Positions 51,118 through 59,468 of a stretch of 64,000 nucleotides of DNA are shown here, piece after piece. Under the pieces are notes generated by a model, which saw only the letters and a program-made list of their open reading frames with translations, made no database searches and had not been told where the DNA came from. Within the stretch, counting starts at the first letter, position 1. Every line of letters begins with the position of its first letter. This stretch comes from Hymenobacter psoromatis (GTDB lineage: Bacteria; Bacteroidota; Bacteroidia; Cytophagales; Hymenobacteraceae): assembly GCA_001596155.1 (NCBI GenBank), contig CP014771.1, positions 4,898,001 to 4,962,000 of the forward strand, written 5' to 3'. The position numbers and the translations under genes are program-made.

Positions 51118-52029
51118 CTACCCCCCTGCCGCCCGGCTCACGACCGGAATCAGCTCCAGCACGTCAGTGATGAGGGGGGGTAGGTGGCTGGCGAGCGGCG
51201 GGCTGGCCCGCAGCTGCTGGGTCAGCGGACCGTAAAAAATCAGTTGCGGCTCGGGGCACTGTTGGCGCAGGTCGGCGGCGTAGTGGGTTACTTCTTCGGG
51301 TAATAGTCCGGCGGTGAGCACCGTGAGCAGGGCGGCCGGCCGGTACGACTGGCAGGCGGCCGCCACGGCGGCCAGCGGTAGGTTCTGGCCCAGGTACAGC
51401 ACCTGCTGGCCGCGGGTGCGCAGGGCATACACCAGAAAAAGCAGCGCCAGCTCGTGCAGCTCCCCTTCGGGCAAAAACAGCAGCCAGCGTGGGGCACCGG
51501 CCGGCGGGGCGGCCGGCAGCGCATCGAGCAAAGCCAGCAGCTTTTGCCGCACCAGCTGCGACACCAGGTGCTCCTGGGCCACGTTGGGCATCCCTACCTG
51601 CCAGGCCAGCCCGATGCGCTGAAGCAGCGGATAGACGAGTTGAAGCATCGCCGACTCGGGTCCGTGCTGGCTGATGGCGGCGGTCAGGAGCCGGTGCAGC
51701 AGGGGTTCGTCAAGGTCTAACATGGCTAGGGTCAGGGCGTTGAGCTGCGCCTCGTGGTTGTCCGGCACGGTGGCGGCAAGGGCCAGCACGGCCTGCGCCC
51801 GCTCCTGCTCGCTCAGCCGCATCACCCGCGAAATGCGCTGGCCGTGGCCGCACAGCGAGGCTACGTGCAGCAGGCGGCGCAGGTCCTGCTCATCGTAATA
51901 GCGGATGTTGGTGGCCGTGCGCCGGGGTTGCAGCAGGTCGTAGCGCAGCTCCCAGGTACGAATGGTGTGGGCCTTGATGCCCGAATACTGAGCCAGCTCG
52001 CGGATGGAATACTGTCGCACGGGTAACAA
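51118..52029 (-). CDS. MerR-family regulator with B12-binding domain (CarH-like)
   Basis: A 303-residue regulator. The N-terminal MerR helix-turn-helix (YSIRELAQYSGIKAHTIRTW) is followed by a helical domain and a Rossmann-like cobalamin-binding domain (about 180-290). Trp143 and Glu153-His154 in AWQVGMPNVAQEHLVSQ form the Wx9EH motif that binds the upper ligand in CarH photoreceptors, and His192 in GELHELALL is placed as the lower cobalt ligand. So it may bind adenosylcobalamin and release DNA in light, typically controlling carotenoid or photoprotection genes; no such genes are adjacent. The stop TAG lies in a GGGGGGTAGGGC string. Confidence 0.88.
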   Translation of the reverse strand: MLPVRQYSIRELAQYSGIKAHTIRTWELRYDLLQPRRTATNIRYYDEQDLRRLLHVASLCGHGQRISRVMRLSEQERAQAVLALAATVPDNHEAQLNALTLAMLDLDEPLLHRLLTAAISQHGPESAMLQLVYPLLQRIGLAWQVGMPNVAQEHLVSQLVRQKLLALLDALPAAPPAGAPRWLLFLPEGELHELALLFLVYALRTRGQQVLYLGQNLPLAAVAAACQSYRPAALLTVLTAGLLPEEVTHYAADLRQQCPEPQLIFYGPLTQQLRASPPLASHLPPLITDVLELIPVVSRAAGG

Positions 52030-52061
52030 CGGAAAAACGGGCGGCTGCCCGGTAGAGAGCC

Positions 52062-52126
52062 CCTAAATTACGTTGCCCGCCACAACGACCCGGTGCGGGC
52101 CGCCACGACGGGCAACGTAATTTAGG
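52062..52126. repeat. 18-base inverted repeat between divergent genes
   Basis: CCTAAATTACGTTGCCCG (52062-52079) is repeated inverted at 52109-52126 around 29 bases. It lies 33 bases upstream of the MerR gene and could be a regulator site or a palindromic repeat. Apart from this, the 305 bases between the two genes hold nothing I recognise. Confidence 0.65.
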
Positions 52127-52334
52127 AACGCACTGGTTTAGAAAGACAGCCAGAACGGAGAAGCGATTAGTTGTATAGTAAAAATTGGATTTATAATAAT
52201 ATTATGGAGTAATTCAAATTTCAGCCGTCGAATTTTAATTTGACTAACAGCATTTTGCTGCCAGTCGAAAGTCGGTTTGCTAGTGTAGGCAGCCACTTGG
52301 GTGAGTGGTCAGCCCCTGGCGTAACTTGCGGGCT

Positions 52335-54284
52335 ATGTCCGCTCCGCCCGTCATTACCACTATTCCGCTCGATTTGCTGCGCCAGTATTGGGGGCACCAG
52401 CAGTTTCGGCCGGGGCAGCAGGAGATTATCGAGGCAGTGTTGGCCGGGCGCGACGCGCTGGCGCTGCTGCCCACCGGCGGCGGCAAGAGCGTGTGCTTCC
52501 AGGTGCCGGCGCTGGCCCGGCCGGGCCTGTGCGTGGTCGTAACGCCACTTATTGCCCTCATGCGCGACCAGGTGGAAAACCTGCGCCAGCGCGGCCTCAA
52601 GGCCGAGGCCGTGTACGCGGGCATGAGCCACCAGGAAATCGACCAGGCGCTGGACAACTGCGTCTATGGCCGCCAGGTTAAGTTCTTGTACGTCAGCCCC
52701 GAACGACTACTCACCGACTTGTTTCGGGCGCGGGTAGCGCGCATGAGCGTGGGCTTGCTGGCCGTGGATGAGGCGCACTGCCTCTCGCAGTGGGGCTACG
52801 ATTTCCGGCCGCCCTACTTGCGCATCGCCGAGCTACGGGCGCTGCTGCCGCCCGAGGTGCCGTGCATTGCCCTCACGGCCACGGCCACCGCGCAGGTGCG
52901 CCAGGATATTGTGGAGAAGTTGGCTTTCCGGCCCGGTTACGGCATTTTTACCCAAAGCTTTGCCCGGCCCAAGCTCTCGTACTCGGTGCTGCTGACCGAG
53001 GACAAGCAGCGCCGGCTCCTGGAAGTTTTACGGGGGGTAGGGCCGGGCAAAACCGGCATCGTGTACGCCCGCACGCGCCGGCTGGCCGAAGACACGGCCG
53101 CTTGGCTCAGCAAGCAGGGCCTGCCCGCCGCCGCCTACCACGCCGGCCTCAGCGCCGAGCAGCGCACCCGCACGCAGCAAAACTGGCTTGCTGATAAAAC
53201 GCGCATCATCGTGGCTACCAATGCCTTCGGGATGGGAATTGATAAGCCCGACGTGCGGGTGGTGGCCCACCTCGACGCGCCCGCCACCCTCGAAGCCTAC
53301 TACCAGGAGGCCGGCCGCGCCGGGCGTGATGGCCTCTATGCCTTCGCCGTGCTGCTCAGCGGCCCCGCCGATGCGGACGATTTGCGCCGGCAGGCCACGC
53401 TGGCCCACCCGCCGCCCGACGTAGTGCGCCGCGTGTACCAGGCGCTGGCCAACTACTCGCGCACGGCCGTGGGCGGCGGCGAGCTGGTGGCGTTCGATTT
53501 CGACCTGGGCGCGTTTGCCGAAACCTACCGCCTCAAGGCCGTCGAAGCCTACCAGGCCCTCAAGGTGCTGGAGCAGCAGGGCTTCGTGCAGCTCACCGAG
53601 GCCGTGAACCAGCCGGCGCGGGTGCAGCTCATTAGTAATCAGGAAGATTTGTACCGCTTCCAGGTGGCTAACGCGCAGCACGATTTGCTCATCAAAGCCC
53701 TGCTGCGGCTCTACGGCGGCGAACTGTTCGTGGCTTTTCAGGGCATTTCGGAAAGCAAGCTGGCCCAGCACCTGCGCCAGAGCACCACCGACGTAACGCG
53801 CCAGCTGCGCTACCTGCACGGCGCGGGCGTGCTGCACTACCAGCCGCGCCGCGAGCTGCCGCAGGCGCTCTTTACTACCCCCCGCTACGATGCCGCCCAG
53901 CTGCCGCTCGATGAGCGCCGCCTCAAAGCCGCCAAGCACCTGACTGAGCACCAGACGAAATCTGTCATTGACTACGCCGCCGGCACCATCCGCTGCCGCC
54001 AGCAAACGCTGCTCGACTACTTCGCCGAGCCCGACGCGCCCGCCTGCGGGGTGTGCGACGTGTGCCTGGCCCGCAAAAAAAACCGCCAAGCGCCCGCCGA
54101 TTCCGCCGCGCTGCCCGCCGCCCTGCTGGAACTAGTGCGCGCCGCGCCGCTACTGCCCCGCGAGGTGGTAACCCGCTACCCCCCCGCCGAGGCCGAAGCC
54201 GTGACGGCCGCCCTGCGCGGCTTGGTGGAGCTGGGAAAAATCGCCTACGCGCCCGATGGCAAGCTGCGGGCGGCCGCTCGTTAA
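52335..54284 (+). CDS. recQ: ATP-dependent DNA helicase RecQ
   Basis: A 649-residue 3'-5' helicase used in recombination and replication-fork repair. The ATG at 52335 is chosen (MSAPPVITTIPLDLLRQYWG). Walker A is LLPTGGGKSVCFQ (Lys51), the DEAH box is AVDEAHCLSQWGYDFRP, the RecQ-specific loop, and motif VI is YYQEAGRAGRDG. The zinc site uses the cysteine of IRCRQQTLLDYF with CGVCDVC. The region after the zinc site is short, so the HRDC domain seems absent, as in many shorter RecQ proteins. A perfect member of the repeat family follows it. Confidence 0.95.
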   Translation: MSAPPVITTIPLDLLRQYWGHQQFRPGQQEIIEAVLAGRDALALLPTGGGKSVCFQVPALARPGLCVVVTPLIALMRDQVENLRQRGLKAEAVYAGMSHQEIDQALDNCVYGRQVKFLYVSPERLLTDLFRARVARMSVGLLAVDEAHCLSQWGYDFRPPYLRIAELRALLPPEVPCIALTATATAQVRQDIVEKLAFRPGYGIFTQSFARPKLSYSVLLTEDKQRRLLEVLRGVGPGKTGIVYARTRRLAEDTAAWLSKQGLPAAAYHAGLSAEQRTRTQQNWLADKTRIIVATNAFGMGIDKPDVRVVAHLDAPATLEAYYQEAGRAGRDGLYAFAVLLSGPADADDLRRQATLAHPPPDVVRRVYQALANYSRTAVGGGELVAFDFDLGAFAETYRLKAVEAYQALKVLEQQGFVQLTEAVNQPARVQLISNQEDLYRFQVANAQHDLLIKALLRLYGGELFVAFQGISESKLAQHLRQSTTDVTRQLRYLHGAGVLHYQPRRELPQALFTTPRYDAAQLPLDERRLKAAKHLTEHQTKSVIDYAAGTIRCRQQTLLDYFAEPDAPACGVCDVCLARKKNRQAPADSAALPAALLELVRAAPLLPREVVTRYPPAEAEAVTAALRGLVELGKIAYAPDGKLRAAAR

Positions 54285-54291
54285 TAATTCA

Positions 54292-54439
54292 TAGGACTTA
54301 CGCAAAAGACGTCTGTCCTTGCGAGCATGTTGCGCATTAAGCAAAGCGAAGCAATCGCCCCAGAACGACTGGCGCGGGTGTCGTTCTGGGGCGATTGCTT
54401 CGCTTTGCTCGCCATGACAGACGATTTGCGTAAGTCCTA
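54292..54439. repeat. Long palindromic repeat, GGACTTACGCAAA / CATTGCGAG family
   Basis: Arms of about 60 bases with few mismatches start TAGGACTTACGCAAA and contain GCGAAGCAATCGCCCC and CAGAACGAC. It lies just after recQ. The inner part is shared with the repeats at 58464 and 59350. Confidence 0.85.
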
Positions 54440-54563
54440 ATTCAATAAGTTTTGAGCATCCAATCATTGTCTTTTCGCTTGAAAAAAGCAATCGCCTGCT
54501 GAAGTTGTTTAGCTAGACGCAGCGGCATGAAGCCGCTACCTCACCCTTTAACGACTTGGTAAG

Positions 54564-55283
54564 ATGAACATTGGAATAATTGGGGCCGGCCACATCGGCA
54601 GCGCCCTCGCGGTGCGGCTCACCAGCCTCGGCCACTCGGTGCTTATTGCCAACTCGCGTGGCCCCGAAACGCTGGCGGACGTGGCTAAAAAAACCGGCGC
54701 TACCCCTGCCACCGCCCAGGAAGCGGCCCGGCACGGCGAAATTATCGTGGTAACCATTCCGCTGAAAAATATTCCCGACCTGCCCAAAGACCTGTTCGAG
54801 GGCGTGCGCGCCGACGTGCCGATTATCGACACCAGCAATTACTACCCCCTGCTGCGCGATGGCCGCATAGCCGAGCTGGACGGCGGCGACCTCACCGAAA
54901 GCGAGTGGGTGCAGCAGCATTTGGGCCGGCCGGTGGTGAAGGTATTCAACAATATCTACGCCGCGCACCTCGAAAAATCGGGGAAGCCGGCCAGCACGCC
55001 CGGCCGCATTTCGCTGCCCGTGGCCGGGGCCGAGGGTGCCGCCAAGCAGCAGGTAATGGCGCTGGTAAATGAGCTGGGCTTCGATGCCGTGGACGACGGC
55101 ACGCTGCATGAGTCGTGGCGGCAGCAGCCCGGCACGCCCGCCTACGGCACCGACTTGCCCGCCGCCGAGCTAAAGGCGCTGTTCACTAGCATGGGTACGA
55201 AGCGCACGCCGGAGCAACAGCAGCAATTCGCGGCCAACCACGCCGAGCAGGAACGCCAGATGATGAAGCAAATGCAGTCGTAG
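54564..55283 (+). CDS. NAD(P)-binding oxidoreductase (F420-reductase-like)
   Basis: A 239-residue protein with an N-terminal Rossmann fold of the F420-dependent oxidoreductase/P5C-reductase type: MNIGIIGAGHIGSALAVRL, then LIANSRGPETLA and EIIVVTIPLKNIPDL. PIIDTSNYYPL and VVKVFNNIYAAHLE follow, as in NADPH-dependent F420 reductase homologues found in non-F420 bacteria. The C-terminal helix is rich in Gln and Met. Substrate and partner are unknown; Bacteroidota do not usually make F420, so it probably uses another acceptor. It is flanked on both sides by palindromic repeats. Confidence 0.85.
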   Translation: MNIGIIGAGHIGSALAVRLTSLGHSVLIANSRGPETLADVAKKTGATPATAQEAARHGEIIVVTIPLKNIPDLPKDLFEGVRADVPIIDTSNYYPLLRDGRIAELDGGDLTESEWVQQHLGRPVVKVFNNIYAAHLEKSGKPASTPGRISLPVAGAEGAAKQQVMALVNELGFDAVDDGTLHESWRQQPGTPAYGTDLPAAELKALFTSMGTKRTPEQQQQFAANHAEQERQMMKQMQS

Positions 55284-55316
55284 CCGGCTGATTTTGCTTT
55301 GTAAAATGCTTTAAAA

Positions 55317-55379
55317 GAAGGGGTTGGCTGAACGTCCATGCTAAGCCTTACGAAGCATGACCGTTCAGCCAACCCCTTC
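55317..55379 (+). terminator. Hairpin after the oxidoreductase gene
   Basis: GAAGGGGTTGGCTGAACG and its complement form a stem of about 25 bases with two mismatches around a 12-base loop, 34 bases after the stop codon. The inner CATGCT matches the GTCATGCTGA repeat ends. Confidence 0.65.
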
Positions 55380-55437
55380 CTCTGTAATCAATCTACTAAT
55401 GCTGATTCTCCATCGGGCGGCGTAATCATTTTTATGG

Positions 55438-55535
55438 GGCCTACGCAAATTGCCTTCAACGTCAGGTTCCCGCAGAGGTGCGCAGAGGAAAACGCGGAGG
55501 TGCGCAGAGCGCTACTGGTGATTGGCGTAAGTCCT
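55438..55535. repeat. Degenerate repeat remnant with CGCAGAGG units
   Basis: GCCTACGCAAAT at 55439 and GGCGTAAGTCCT at 55524 look like decayed outer ends of the GGACTTACGC family seen at 54292. Between them GCGCAGAGG or CGCAGAGG is repeated several times (about 55471-55509). It lies beside the rhodanese gene end. Confidence 0.45.
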
Positions 55536-55538
55536 ATT

Positions 55539-55829
55539 TTAGTAAGCCAAGATACCGCCTTCCAGGTTGCGCACGTTGGTGAAGCCTTGCTGGGTTAAGA
55601 ACGCCTTGGCGGCCGCCGAGCGCGAGCCGCTCCTACAGTGCACGATAACCTCCTGGTCTTTCAGCTCTTCGAGGTCGTCGAGGGCCTGGGGCAGCGAACT
55701 GAGTGGGATATTCTGGCTGCCGGCGATGCGGCTTTCCTCGAATTCCCAGGGCTCGCGCACGTCAATGATGGTGGGCGTTTCGCCGGCTTGCTGGCGCTGG
55801 TGCAGTTCGGTAGCGGTGATGTCGGGCAT
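55539..55829 (-). CDS. Rhodanese-like domain protein
   Basis: A 96-residue single-domain rhodanese. The active-site loop is HCRSGSRSAAA with Cys65, preceded by TIIDVREPWEFEESRIAGSQ and NIPLSSLPQAL. Such proteins carry a persulfide and transfer sulfur, for example in thiosulfate detoxification or sulfur relay. No signal peptide, so cytoplasmic. It lies 27 bases after the nucleotidyltransferase gene on the same strand and may share its transcript. Confidence 0.93.
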   Translation of the reverse strand: MPDITATELHQRQQAGETPTIIDVREPWEFEESRIAGSQNIPLSSLPQALDDLEELKDQEVIVHCRSGSRSAAAKAFLTQQGFTNVRNLEGGILAY

Positions 55830-55855
55830 GGGGGTAATATGGATAAAAAAATGAT

Positions 55856-56296
55856 TCAGACAGGCGGCAGATTTTCTAAATCCTGTATGTCCTGGGGCCG
55901 GTTGGTAGCGGCTTTGGTTTTGCGCAAAGCCGCCAGATTGATATAGCGCACCGGCACGCCAGCGGTTTCAGTGACCAAGGCATTTGCCGCGCATTCTTCA
56001 AAGGAAACTTCCTTGACCTGCGTAAGCAAGTCAATCCATAAATCCTGACGACTAAACGACAAAAAATTAGGAGTGGTCAAAAAATCTGCTTCTTCAAACT
56101 CGCCCTGCACGAAGCCGTATTTTTCCAATGCCCGCACTGCCCGCTGGGCATTCTCCGGCGTCGGCCGTACCAGGATATCAATGTCGCCGGTGGTGCGGGG
56201 GAAACCGTGCGCGATAACCGCATAGCCGCCAACTACCACGTAATCAACGCGCTCGTCGTGGAACAGGCGTAATAGACTTAAGTATTCGCTCTCCAT
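55856..56296 (-). CDS. Nucleotidyltransferase-fold protein (MNT/AbiEii-like)
   Basis: A 146-residue protein with the pol-beta nucleotidyltransferase signature GGYAVIAHGF (Gly23-Gly24), then TTGDIDILV with the two metal-binding aspartates Asp38 and Asp40. The rest (ADFLTTPNFLSFSRQDLWID) fits small single-domain transferases that are often paired with a second short gene as a toxin-antitoxin or modification unit. The start overlaps the end of the 70-residue gene upstream by 53 bases, so the two are translationally coupled. The target is unknown. The active-site residues are intact. Confidence 0.85.
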   Translation of the reverse strand: MESEYLSLLRLFHDERVDYVVVGGYAVIAHGFPRTTGDIDILVRPTPENAQRAVRALEKYGFVQGEFEEADFLTTPNFLSFSRQDLWIDLLTQVKEVSFEECAANALVTETAGVPVRYINLAALRKTKAATNRPQDIQDLENLPPV

Positions 56297-56456
56297 GCGG
56301 GCGGGGCGGGTTGGCGGGATTAGAGTCGTACACCTGCCGGGCTTCGGCCATTAGCCGGGCGGCGGCAGCCAGGCGCTGCTGGGGCGTAAGGCTCCACCAA
56401 TACGCGCGTTGGGCGGCATCTACCTCGGCTTTATGTTGCGATTTAATAACCAGCAT
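56244..56456 (-). CDS. Short protein coupled to the nucleotidyltransferase
   Basis: A 70-residue protein with ATG start at 56456. The pattern AYWWSLTPQQRLAAAARLMA, then EARQVYDSNPANPP, resembles short proteins found just before nucleotidyltransferase genes in many bacteria (SLTPEERL...A...). The last 17 codons overlap the next gene in another frame. It may be an adaptor or antitoxin for the transferase; this is inference from context. The gene upstream (ending 56468) is only 11 bases away. Confidence 0.65.
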   Translation of the reverse strand: MLVIKSQHKAEVDAAQRAYWWSLTPQQRLAAAARLMAEARQVYDSNPANPPRPHGERILKSITPVPRRAR

Positions 56457-56467
56457 CGGCCGCGAAG

Positions 56468-58444
56468 TTACTCCACCACCAGCCGGCGCGTGGCCACGCG
56501 GCCATCAGCCAAATTTAGCTGCACCAGGTACACGCCACCGGGCAGCCCGGCGGGCAGGTGCAGGGCCGGCTGGCCAGCCTCGGCGGCAGCCTGCTGCCAC
56601 ACGGGGCGGCCCAGCACGTCGAGCACGGCGGCGCGCCGGAAAGCCGGGCCGCTCACCGCCACCGTGGTGCCGGTGGGCGCGGGGTTGGGGTAGAGGGTAA
56701 ACTGCGTATTGACAGCCTGTTGCGCCTGGGTGGCCAGCGGCACGTTGTTGGTCATCACGGCCCGCATCATGAGGGTGCCGGGGATGGACAGCTTGGGGTT
56801 CGACCAGGTATTCTGCATGTTGTAGAAGAGGGTAGGGGCGGTGCTCGTGTTGTTCAGGTCGTAGCCATAGGGCAGAAACTGCCCGCCCGCTGCCTGTCCA
56901 AACCCAATGTAGAAGCGCCCCGACACGGCCACCGGCATGTCAAACGCGATGTCTTTGGCAAAAATCGAGTCGCGGCCCAACGGATTGCGCAACGTGATGA
57001 CCTTGGTAGCCAGCGGGGTAGCGGCGGGCTGGCCGTTGTTGTCGGCCCACACGGCCACCGTCACCGAGCGGTTCAGGAAGTTTTCGCCGCCCTGGTTCAG
57101 CGGAATATTATTGAATATCGGGGCCAGCCGAATGGCCCGCACCTGGTCATTCTTCGCCGCCACGATGGGGTAGGCGTAGTAGCTGAAGGGCCCCGAGCTC
57201 GCGGGCGGTATCGCCAAAGACAACTCAGCCGTGCCATCATCAAAGGCGTAGTAATCAGATAATTCCAGGTCGCGATAAGTAGTGTCGTTGGGCAGCGTGA
57301 GCGGGTTGGCCTCGTTGGTGGTCAGGGCCAGGGTGTAGCGGTAGCGGCGGGGGGTAGGGGCCGCCGGCAGCGGTGCCGAGCCGGCGTTGCCCTGAATCGC
57401 GACCTGCCGCGCCCCGGCCAGCAGCGGTTGATTGCCCGCCACCCAGGTGGCCGCCGCAAAGCCGCCACTGGTCAGTTCGGCCACCGTGCCGAGCCAGTTG
57501 ATGGGGGTAGGGTTGCCGCTGGGCAGCAGGTTGTTGACTGTGGTGCTCATGGCCGGGTTGAGGGCGCTAGCACCGGCCACCGCATACTGCCAGGCGGGCA
57601 TGGCCGTGTAATTCTGCAACGGGCTGGTGAGCCCCCTGCTGGTGGCAATGTCCTGGAAGATAGTATCATTGGCCGCGCGGTTGCGGTTCAGGTAGATGTA
57701 ATCGACCCCAAACGCGTCGCGGCTCGACGACTGGTTGCCCGCCGCCCGAAACCGAAACCGAAACCCGCTGTGGAAATAGCTGGCCTGGTCCAGCGGAAAA
57801 ATCTGCTGCCGAAAATTGGTCGTTTTGTTCGCGCCGTTGTAGGTCCAGATGCTGTTCCAGCGACCCACATTATCCAAAAACTCCAGTGTCAGATACACCG
57901 GCGAGCCGCTGCCGTTGCTCACGGGCGCGCCCGCTAGCGTGCCCGCCTGCCAGGCGTAGCTCAGATACACCTGGTTGGTCGTGGTGAGCCCGCTCAAATC
58001 AATGGGCTGCGAGGTAAGCGTATCGGTGCCGCCGTACGCCGAGGCCGAGGCCGGGTTATACGGCAGACCGTTGGCCCGCAGGCCGTCGAGCGTGGCCGTG
58101 CCGCGCGTCAGCGGGTTGATGGCCAGGCGGTTGCTCACGTAAGCGCCGCCCCCGCCATACTGTTGCGTCAGGCCGTTGCCAATCGGGTAGTTGGGGGCTT
58201 TATCCTGCCAGCGCAACGGGCTGGGCTGCCCATCGCGCGGCAGCGTAAAGTCCTCAAAAAAAGGCAGCGTGAGCGCCGCTGTGCGTTGGGACGCTGCCGA
58301 GGGGGTAGGGGCCCGCGCCGCCGCGGCCGCCCGGCTGGGGTCGGCCCCCAGCGGCTGCGGCGTGAGCACAAGGGGCGTCTGAGCCCGTGCCGCCAAGCTC
58401 AGCAGGGTTAGCAGGGGTAGGAAGCGGAGAAGTAGTGAGCGCAT
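56468..58444 (-). CDS. Secreted protein with T9SS C-terminal sorting domain
   Basis: A 658-residue secreted protein. The signal peptide is MRSLLLRFLPLLTLLSLAARA. The mature part has beta-rich segments (AALTLPFFEDFTLPRDGQPS, SNRLAINPLTRGTATLDG, DRNAF-like loops around FGVDYIYLNRNRAAND) typical of surface beta-sandwich proteins of Bacteroidota. The T9SS domain covers about residues 580-658 (FTLYPNPAPTGTTVAVSG, LPGGVYLVQLNLADGRVATR). No catalytic motif is clear. It lies at the start of a minus-strand set that continues with the short protein and the nucleotidyltransferase, though those may have their own control. Confidence 0.85.
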   Translation of the reverse strand: MRSLLLRFLPLLTLLSLAARAQTPLVLTPQPLGADPSRAAAAARAPTPSAASQRTAALTLPFFEDFTLPRDGQPSPLRWQDKAPNYPIGNGLTQQYGGGGAYVSNRLAINPLTRGTATLDGLRANGLPYNPASASAYGGTDTLTSQPIDLSGLTTTNQVYLSYAWQAGTLAGAPVSNGSGSPVYLTLEFLDNVGRWNSIWTYNGANKTTNFRQQIFPLDQASYFHSGFRFRFRAAGNQSSSRDAFGVDYIYLNRNRAANDTIFQDIATSRGLTSPLQNYTAMPAWQYAVAGASALNPAMSTTVNNLLPSGNPTPINWLGTVAELTSGGFAAATWVAGNQPLLAGARQVAIQGNAGSAPLPAAPTPRRYRYTLALTTNEANPLTLPNDTTYRDLELSDYYAFDDGTAELSLAIPPASSGPFSYYAYPIVAAKNDQVRAIRLAPIFNNIPLNQGGENFLNRSVTVAVWADNNGQPAATPLATKVITLRNPLGRDSIFAKDIAFDMPVAVSGRFYIGFGQAAGGQFLPYGYDLNNTSTAPTLFYNMQNTWSNPKLSIPGTLMMRAVMTNNVPLATQAQQAVNTQFTLYPNPAPTGTTVAVSGPAFRRAAVLDVLGRPVWQQAAAEAGQPALHLPAGLPGGVYLVQLNLADGRVATRRLVVE

Positions 58445-58463
58445 AAGGCATTAAGTTATGAAT

Positions 58464-58566
58464 AAAACCGTTTGTCATTGCGAGCAGAGCGAAGCAATCG
58501 CACCCGAACGAGTTATTCGGGTATCGTTCGGGTGCGATTGCTCTGCTCGCAATGACAAACGATTTT
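58464..58566. repeat. Palindromic repeat, CATTGCGAGCAGAGCGAAGC family
   Basis: Arms of about 45 bases (TTTGTCATTGCGAGCAGAGC, GCACCCGAACG) pair with one five-base slip around a 14-base centre. The right end overlaps the TAA stop codon of the PASTA gene. It closely resembles 59350-59454. Confidence 0.85.
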
Positions 58567-59326
58567 ACTCTGCAATCCACAAATCCACCAGCTGGCCCAT
58601 GCGGATGGTGGCGCCGGGCGCGGCCACCGGGCGCTGGCGCACCACGGTGCCCGGCTTCTGGCCGGTTTCGGCGGCTTGCTTGAAAACCTCGCCCACCTCC
58701 AGGTGCTGGCCGGCGAGCAGCGTGCGGGCCTCATCCTCCGGCATATTCACGAGGTTAGGCATCTCAAACTCGGTGTTGCCCAGGCCGTCGCCCACTTCCA
58801 GGTCCACCTTGGTGCCTTTGGCGATGGGCGCGCCGGGCGCGATTTCCCTACCCCCCACCAGCTGCTTGAGCACGGCGTTCTGAGCCACGTTGGGCACCAT
58901 TTTGAGCTGGCCAATTTCAAGGTCGTAGCTCTTGAGAATAAGTTGCGCGTTCTTCACCGAGCCATCCGTGAGCTTGGGCATCTTGATGACCGGCGGCCGG
59001 CGCATGGCCACCGAAATGTAGATTTTGCGGTCCTGCTTCACCTTTTCGCCCGGCGCGGGCTCCTGGGTCAGCACCGTCAGGGGCCGGGTGCCGGGCGCGT
59101 AGCTGCTGTCGTCCACGAAGTAGGCCAGCTTGCGCGCATCGAGGTAGCTTTCCAGGTCGGCCACGTTCATGCCCGTGATTTTGGGCACCACGATGGTTTC
59201 GCCGTGGTGCGTAGTGATGGGCAAATACACGTAGAAAAAGCCCAGCACCAGCGCCACGCCCAGCGCCGCGATAAGCAGCAAGTGCAGAAATACGTCGAAC
59301 CAGGTGTCCGCTTTCAAGAAAGACAT
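58565..59326 (-). CDS. PASTA-domain membrane protein
   Basis: A 253-residue protein with a short cytoplasmic start, one membrane helix (about 14-35, VFLHLLLIAALGVALVLGFF) and three PASTA domains outside: VPKITGMNVADLESYL, MPKLTDGSVKNAQLILKS and MPNLVNMPEDEARTLL. PASTA domains bind peptidoglycan stem peptides or muropeptides. Unlike serine/threonine kinases there is no kinase domain. The PASTA protein beside a D-alanine ligase suggests a cell-wall role. It lies downstream of the Ddl gene on the same strand with a palindromic repeat between. Confidence 0.93.
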   Translation of the reverse strand: MSFLKADTWFDVFLHLLLIAALGVALVLGFFYVYLPITTHHGETIVVPKITGMNVADLESYLDARKLAYFVDDSSYAPGTRPLTVLTQEPAPGEKVKQDRKIYISVAMRRPPVIKMPKLTDGSVKNAQLILKSYDLEIGQLKMVPNVAQNAVLKQLVGGREIAPGAPIAKGTKVDLEVGDGLGNTEFEMPNLVNMPEDEARTLLAGQHLEVGEVFKQAAETGQKPGTVVRQRPVAAPGATIRMGQLVDLWIAE

Positions 59327-59349
59327 AGTAAAAGGTATGCGTTAGGCCA

Positions 59350-59454
59350 GTTGTCATTGCGAGCGAAGCGCGGCAATCGCACCGGAACGATAGCCGAACG
59401 ACCGGCACGGGTGTCGTTCGGGTGCGATTGCTTCGCAGGCTCGCAATGACAAAC
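59350..59454. repeat. Palindromic repeat, CATTGCGAGCGAAGC family
   Basis: GTTGTCATTGCGAGCGAAGC and its inverted copy, with GCAATCGCACC inside, fill the 142-base gap between the PASTA and Ddl genes. Arms are about 45 bases with several mismatches. Confidence 0.85.
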
Positions 59455-59468
59455 GATTATAGATGCGG

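Noticed and set aside
51118..52029. MerR metal regulator
   Set aside because: No metal-binding cysteines at the C-terminus; a cobalamin-binding domain is present instead.
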